Shown here piece by piece: positions 59,515 through 64,000 of a stretch of 64,000 nt of DNA. Source of the DNA: Leptospiraceae bacterium (GTDB lineage Bacteria; Spirochaetota; Leptospiria; Leptospirales; Leptospiraceae); contig JADJSX010000006.1 of NCBI GenBank assembly GCA_016711485.1, forward strand, positions 110,001 to 174,000, given 5' to 3'. Below the pieces are notes generated by a model. That model did no database searches and was not told the origin of the DNA. It worked only from the letters and a program-made list of their open reading frames with translations. The number at the start of each line of letters is the position of its first letter. The stretch's first letter is position 1. A program made the translations under genes and the position numbers.

Positions 59515-62298
59515 TTACCCTCCCTTACTCATAATAAATTTTTCTAAGAATTCCGTAATGTCAGTGATATTACGGTTAATCATATTTTTTAATTCCGGCG
59601 GAATGTTTTGTGATTTTATAACTCTATAGTAGTTTAATGCATTTTTTAACATTTTACGTCGTGCAAATTCCTGTGCTTTCATTAGCATAGGTTTGTATTT
59701 ATAATAAGAATATTCCATAATACTATAATTTTTAGAAAGTTTAAATGGATGAGGAATTTTACTAAAATCATAAGTCAACGTTAAAAAAGGAGCATCATCA
59801 ATTTCTGGAGGTTTGAGTTCAAGGATACCATGGATTGTCCTTTCTGGTTCAGGTGGAGGAGGAGGTAACTCTGGTATTTCAGAAATTTGTGCACCTTCTT
59901 CTTCGGATGGAAGAGGTCCGTCTCCTTCTATCATATTTATTTCAGGAGTTTCTTCTGGTGCAAATGGATCAATTAAATGTCCTGATTTAGTCCTGACAAA
60001 ATCATCAGGATCTGGCAGTTCAATTTTTAGTTCTTCTGGGATTGAATAGGCTTCTGGAGTATAAGGTACCGGACCCATACCAGAAGTGTCTTTCGCTGAC
60101 TCTTTATTAGCCGCTTGGGATTTTCCAACATCTCCACCAATGCCTGTTCCATCTTTTGAGGATACTTCTATTTCACCCGAAACTTCTCGATGGGGTAATT
60201 CTGCTGATTCCGATTTTAGTAATACTGGATCGGGCAGATCAATTTTTACTAGTCCTTTATCACTCTCTGGTAAACCTAGTTCTTCATTTGCGGGAACATA
60301 TTTTGATAAAGTGTCCGCAATATTATTTGTTACATCTTCTTTTTTTACTTCGTTTTGATCGATAGGTGGTTTAAGTATTATTTCTTCTGGGTCTGGTAAC
60401 TCTACTTTAATTAAGTCTTCCCCAGATGGCGATCTTTCAGTAGAAGAAGGGTCTCTGGGTAAAAACTCTAGAGTTTTAAGGTTTGGATCTATATCAGGTG
60501 AAAATAGATTTCCACTTTCCAAATTTGGCTGGTTGGATTGAGGAACGTTTCCTAATATTTGTGAAAGAGACGGAGAATGATTTTGATTTTCTTTATGCCA
60601 GTCTTTTAAAAATTCTTCTCTTTCTTGTATTAGATCTGCATTTTGCCTTCTTCTGTCATGTCCTGATCTTCTATTTTTTTTCACAGATTTAGGCAATTCG
60701 TTTGCTGTTGAAACGCGTCTATCTTTCCCAGACCGCCTTTCTTTCATTGGAAGCGGTTTGAATTTTTCCCATTCCTTTGAAAAAAATAAATTACTTAACC
60801 AATCGTTAATATTGAGGGGAAGGGGGGGAGGCAATGCAGGAGGGTTAAATGCTTGTAAATCGTCATCAAACTTTTTATTGCTACTATAATTATTATCATT
60901 TTCGAATGATTCATTAGAAGGTAAACCCTGAAGCATTCCAGGAGCAACACTACCGCTAAAACCAGACTGACTATCTTTTCCTCTTTTAGTTTGAGATGAT
61001 TCTCCTTCGTTATTTCCTCGATTTTTAGTCTCCTCAAAATCTTTTGTTTCTATTGAAACAAATTCTCCAGTTATGAATTCAGTCGCTTCTGGTATTTCAA
61101 TATTACCCGCTTCATATTTTTTCATAAGAGGCGCGTAATCTTTATCTCCCTTTGGTTTTGGAGCTTCTGATTCTAATTCAGACCAACCCGTTTCTATGTC
61201 AGCCTTTTCAGGAGTATGCGGAAATAGTAGTTCTTCTTGTTCTCCCGAAGATGGTCTTGTTGAAATAGACGAAGTAGACGTAGACTGATTCTTTTTAGAT
61301 TTAGAAGAGTCTGATATTGATTCAGAAATTGGAGGTGGGGAATCAATTTGTTCTTTATATTCCTTAGTGATTCTTATCTCTTCTACTATTTTTGTTTCAG
61401 CAGTGCTAGGTTTAGCATCAGATTCAGAAGGGAATTCTATCTTTTCTGATTCGGTTGAATTATTGGGAAAAGTATTTGGATTTGATTGGTCGCTTGTAGA
61501 AATATTTTGGTTTCCAATTTGAATAGAATCAGATTCTAATTTGGAACTTTGAATCGTTGTATCGCCTGTAAATTCGGCGGATTCATTTTTTATTTGAGCG
61601 GTTTGTGCTTGTATGTCAGAGGATTGTTTCTCCGGTTCAATATCTTGTTTTACTTTGATATTTGCTTTTTTAGGTTTTTTTTCCTTTGAGCTTTGGGGTA
61701 AATTTTGTTTATCCGGAAGTTCTTTTGAATCTTTTTCTTCGGTACCATCTTTTTCAAAGGTAAGGTTTCCCTCAATTTCTTCCGGTTCTTCTTCTACTTC
61801 TGGTTTAGGTTCTTTTTTCGGTTTAGTGTCTAACGCACCTAAGTCCAAAGGTTTTATTTCTGATTCATCTTCCTTTTTTAATTTCTTTGGTTCACGCTCA
61901 GGAACTGTTTCAATTTGCTTTAAGATATTTAATTTTTCTGCTAATGAGTCGGATAGATTTTCTGTAAGTTCCTTTAATGATTCGTTAAATTCTTTTTCTC
62001 TATTGTCTGAATATTTTTCCAAAAATACTTTTTCAGAATCAGGATCTGAATTCTTTAAATAAGCATGAATGTCCGAAATATTTTTTTGGATTTTCTTTTG
62101 AATTTCTGAATTTGATATTTTACTTACAGCGCGATAGTAAATTTCTAGTGCACTTTTGAAGTGCCCCTTCTTTACCATTGTTTCAGCATTTAGCAGTGGA
62201 CGTTTGTGGAGAAATAAACTTTTATCGTTGTCACCAAGTATGTCAAGGGCATCGTATGTCAGTGTCAAATTTGAACTAGATGTTTTAATCGGTGGCAT
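59515..62298 (-). CDS. large acidic protein with matched ends and LPDP repeats
   Basis: 927 residues, no signal peptide. The N-terminal ~90 residues (LTLTYDALDILGDNDKSLFL ... IQKNISDIHAYLK) and the C-terminal ~90 (LTLTYDFSKIPHPFKLSKN ... INRNITDITEFLEK) are similar, an internal duplication of a small helical unit. The middle is long, acidic and low in complexity. It contains repeats: VELPDPEEI, KIDLPDPVLL, KIELPDPDDF, and two RRSGxDRR motifs (ERRSGKDRR, NRRSGHDRR). Probably disordered scaffolding. I do not recognise the family. Confidence 0.65.
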   Translation of the reverse strand: MPPIKTSSSNLTLTYDALDILGDNDKSLFLHKRPLLNAETMVKKGHFKSALEIYYRAVSKISNSEIQKKIQKNISDIHAYLKNSDPDSEKVFLEKYSDNREKEFNESLKELTENLSDSLAEKLNILKQIETVPEREPKKLKKEDESEIKPLDLGALDTKPKKEPKPEVEEEPEEIEGNLTFEKDGTEEKDSKELPDKQNLPQSSKEKKPKKANIKVKQDIEPEKQSSDIQAQTAQIKNESAEFTGDTTIQSSKLESDSIQIGNQNISTSDQSNPNTFPNNSTESEKIEFPSESDAKPSTAETKIVEEIRITKEYKEQIDSPPPISESISDSSKSKKNQSTSTSSISTRPSSGEQEELLFPHTPEKADIETGWSELESEAPKPKGDKDYAPLMKKYEAGNIEIPEATEFITGEFVSIETKDFEETKNRGNNEGESSQTKRGKDSQSGFSGSVAPGMLQGLPSNESFENDNNYSSNKKFDDDLQAFNPPALPPPLPLNINDWLSNLFFSKEWEKFKPLPMKERRSGKDRRVSTANELPKSVKKNRRSGHDRRRQNADLIQEREEFLKDWHKENQNHSPSLSQILGNVPQSNQPNLESGNLFSPDIDPNLKTLEFLPRDPSSTERSPSGEDLIKVELPDPEEIILKPPIDQNEVKKEDVTNNIADTLSKYVPANEELGLPESDKGLVKIDLPDPVLLKSESAELPHREVSGEIEVSSKDGTGIGGDVGKSQAANKESAKDTSGMGPVPYTPEAYSIPEELKIELPDPDDFVRTKSGHLIDPFAPEETPEINMIEGDGPLPSEEEGAQISEIPELPPPPPEPERTIHGILELKPPEIDDAPFLTLTYDFSKIPHPFKLSKNYSIMEYSYYKYKPMLMKAQEFARRKMLKNALNYYRVIKSQNIPPELKNMINRNITDITEFLEKFIMSKGG

Positions 62299-62485
62299 AT
62301 TTTTTCCAAGGTCTCACGAGAAATTATAGAATCTATTTATTCTCAAATCATACAACAATTTGACCCTTTTACATTACCATTTTCGACAGTTTCTACTCGC
62401 TAGACTAGAACTAAAAAGGTCAAATTATGCTCCTTAGACCTAAAATTTAATTGACAAATGAATCTAGCACGTACTCTTTGACTTA
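62299..62485. other. divergent promoter region
   Basis: Between the acidic protein (minus) and the thioesterase (plus). No gene or repeat is seen. Confidence 0.3.
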
Positions 62486-62890
62486 ATGAAGTTAGTATCA
62501 AAGAAGAATTTAAGTTTTGGTTCGAGTCCGGATAACAATGATGGATTACAGCTTAGAATAACATTTGATGAAGATACTAAGACAGCCTACGGGGATTATA
62601 CTTGCCCAGCAAAGTTTCAGGGATCTCCTGATGCAATCCATCCAGGAATTATAGCTACCATTTTAGACGAAATCATGATTAAGATTAATGAAGCCATGAA
62701 TTTTGAAACAATGACTGGTGAGTTGACTGTTCGTTATCTTCAGCCTGCTTTTATCAATGAACCCTTACACCTAAGAGGCTGGTTTGTTAAAAAGAACAAA
62801 AAAGTTATCGAAAATAGAGCAGAGATTGAAAATGAGATTGGAAAAATCGTAGCTCGTGGTAAGGGAAAGTATATGGAAGCTGGCGATTAA
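62486..62890 (+). CDS. hotdog-fold thioesterase (PaaI-like)
   Basis: 134 residues. QGSPDAIHPGIIATILDEIM gives the hotdog helix with the D/E catalytic position (LDE), and TGELTVRYLQPAFINEPL is the next strand pair. The fold is that of PaaI/YbgC-type acyl-CoA thioesterases. Substrate unknown. Ends just before the tRNA. Confidence 0.8.
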   Translation: MKLVSKKNLSFGSSPDNNDGLQLRITFDEDTKTAYGDYTCPAKFQGSPDAIHPGIIATILDEIMIKINEAMNFETMTGELTVRYLQPAFINEPLHLRGWFVKKNKKVIENRAEIENEIGKIVARGKGKYMEAGD

Positions 62891-62896
62891 ATAATA

Positions 62897-62983
62897 GCCG
62901 ATGTGGTGAAATTGGTAGACGCAGTGGATTCAAAATCCACCGAGGGCAACCTCGTGTCGGTTCGATTCCGACCATCGGCACCA
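62897..62983 (+). tRNA. tRNA-Leu (CAA)
   Basis: The acceptor stem gccgatg pairs with catcggc, discriminator A, then encoded CCA. The anticodon loop TTCAAAA has anticodon CAA (reads UUG, Leu). A long variable arm (gagggcaacctc) fits class II tRNA-Leu. TTCGATTCC is the T loop. 87 nt. Confidence 0.95.
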
Positions 62984-62985
62984 TT

Positions 62986-63747
62986 CTATATTTTATTTTC
63001 CCTCAAAGCCCTTTCATAGAAATCTTTTTCTATGGTATCAATTCCTTTCAGAATGAGTTGAATTTTATCCTGGCTAAGTTCGGTAAACACATCTTTTCCG
63101 CGCAATATAATTCCTTTTCCTAAACTAATTCCGTTTATATCGTCTATTGTATAGGTTTCTGGTTTAGATTGCATTTTTTCAATTACATAGTCCATTACCT
63201 GAAGAATTTTTTCTAGAAGTTCTTTTTTTGAAAGAGTAGAGAATAAACTCACAATTTGATGCCTAAAGTCATCTGCCTCTTTTTTGGGAATACTTGCGAT
63301 TAGCCTATTAAAGTAAATTTCTTCCTCTATGTTTTTTCCTTCTTTGATTAATTCTTTTGCATGGTCATACAGAATAGACTCAAACTTGTGCGCAGTTACA
63401 TAGGATTTTAAAGCGGAAACTCCTGCTTTGGCGGCTGAAAAAAACTGTTTTCCGAATTTAAAAATAATAGTCCCAACACTTCCTAAAAGTCCCCACATTT
63501 TTTCTGGGGTATGTACGAACGAAGCCAGTGCTGCAAATGCTTGATCTAGTTTAACCCTTTCATCAAGCTCCGGATATAATAATTCTAAAAAATAAGAAGT
63601 TAATCTATTTACTGTTCCTTGGTCAATATTTGAAAATTCTTGAAAACGATCTAGATTTTCTCGTGAGTATCTTGTCTGTAATGACTTTCGATAAGCTAGA
63701 ATTAATAATCCAAATTCTTTTTCTTCTAATGGGTTTATTTTATTCAT
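62986..63747 (-). CDS. hypothetical protein, 253 aa
   Basis: 253 residues. Mostly alpha-helical, e.g. LLILAYRKSLQTRYSRENLDRF and LLEKILQVMDYVIEKM. A possible amphipathic hydrophobic stretch is WGLLGSVGTIIFKFGKQFF. No known motif. Its start overlaps the stop of the neighbouring gene by 8 nt, so they are one operon. Confidence 0.6.
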   Translation of the reverse strand: MNKINPLEEKEFGLLILAYRKSLQTRYSRENLDRFQEFSNIDQGTVNRLTSYFLELLYPELDERVKLDQAFAALASFVHTPEKMWGLLGSVGTIIFKFGKQFFSAAKAGVSALKSYVTAHKFESILYDHAKELIKEGKNIEEEIYFNRLIASIPKKEADDFRHQIVSLFSTLSKKELLEKILQVMDYVIEKMQSKPETYTIDDINGISLGKGIILRGKDVFTELSQDKIQLILKGIDTIEKDFYERALRENKI

Positions 63748-64000
63748 TTTTTTCAGCTACCACTTCGTCGAAATAACTTTGACCAGTGCGTCCAATATAT
63801 TTTTCAAAATCTATCCGTTTTCCCTTAGGAGTATAAGGCGAGTCCATTGGACGAAGTTCTAATCCATTGAATAGAGAATAAATTCCAACTGCGAGGCAAA
63901 TCGCTGTTTTCTTCTTTTTTGCTGTAACAAAATACATATCCTTATCACTTGTAATTTCACCCAATTCTAGATAAGCAGATATTGCATTAATAAAAGTAGG
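63740..64000 (-). CDS. hypothetical protein (5' end beyond the window)
   Basis: The frame is open from the window edge (PTFINAISAYLE before LGEITSDKD). A TTG at 63964 could also start it but the upstream frame has no stop and looks coding. Ends FDEVVAEKNE. No domain recognised. It is upstream of, and coupled with, the 253-aa gene. Confidence 0.5.
   Translation of the reverse strand, partial: PTFINAISAYLELGEITSDKDMYFVTAKKKKTAICLAVGIYSLFNGLELRPMDSPYTPKGKRIDFEKYIGRTGQSYFDEVVAEKNE

Noticed and set aside
61613..62062. 149-codon plus-strand frame opposite the acidic protein
   Set aside because: Serine/phenylalanine-rich antisense of a Glu/Lys/Ser-rich coding region, a usual artefact.

Overview
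Likely organism. The DNA is AT-rich, with tightly packed genes, many lipoproteins (Cys lipoboxes at the N-terminus) and heptose and rhamnose sugar genes. The 3' end of 23S rRNA and the 5S sequences look leptospiral to me. I infer a spirochaete of the Leptospiraceae, most likely a saprophytic or environmental Leptospira-like species. No database search was possible.

Region 1 (1-19.9 kb): a defence operon read rightwards. It is a class 1 DISARM locus: drmD (5' end outside the window), drmMI, drmA and drmB. Two cassettes sit between drmMI and drmA: a ParB-like/AAA ATPase with a Toprim-like partner, and a UPF0175/PIN toxin-antitoxin pair. A broken second copy of the drmA start lies before the toxin-antitoxin pair, marking the insertion. 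After drmB come a NERD nuclease-helicase, an unknown alpha-helical protein and a DUF1016-SNase nuclease fusion. No DrmC-like phospholipase D protein is visible.

Region 2 (19.9-23.9 kb): a ribosomal RNA graveyard. A truncated 23S 3' end, one 5S copy with a 61-nt insertion and two decayed 5S-like copies all carry hairpin insertions. An IS66-family element with clean 23-bp ends and a perfect 8-bp target duplication sits at the start of the second 5S-like copy.

Region 3 (24.0-32.3 kb): small accessory genes. These are an antitoxin/PIN pair, a TPR-histidine kinase with a receiver protein carrying a HEPN-type R-x4-H motif (the best candidate for a little-described defence system here), an MNT nucleotidyltransferase with a truncated HEPN partner, an orphan HigA-like gene, a doubly broken nuclease-like gene, and repeat-rich noncoding DNA.

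Region 4 (32.3-64 kb): mostly ordinary chromosome. It holds lipoproteins, HldD, a HAD hydrolase, RidA, MgtC, a methyltransferase, a DEAD-box helicase, a murein amidase, a GerMN-like protein, RmlD, BioF, an old-yellow-enzyme reductase, an NHL-repeat lipoprotein, an ABC ATPase, ClpB, a tandem-HTH regulator, a PPIase-like lipoprotein, a STAS protein, a polyprenol-kinase-like membrane protein, a large acidic repeat protein, a hotdog thioesterase and tRNA-Leu(CAA). Four copies of a mobile repeat with a small ORF are scattered through it.

A theme runs through the window. Short perfect palindromes lie in frame inside genes (drmMI, the SNase gene), in rRNA sequences, and at a fixed site of an intergenic repeat whose stem sequence differs completely between copies.
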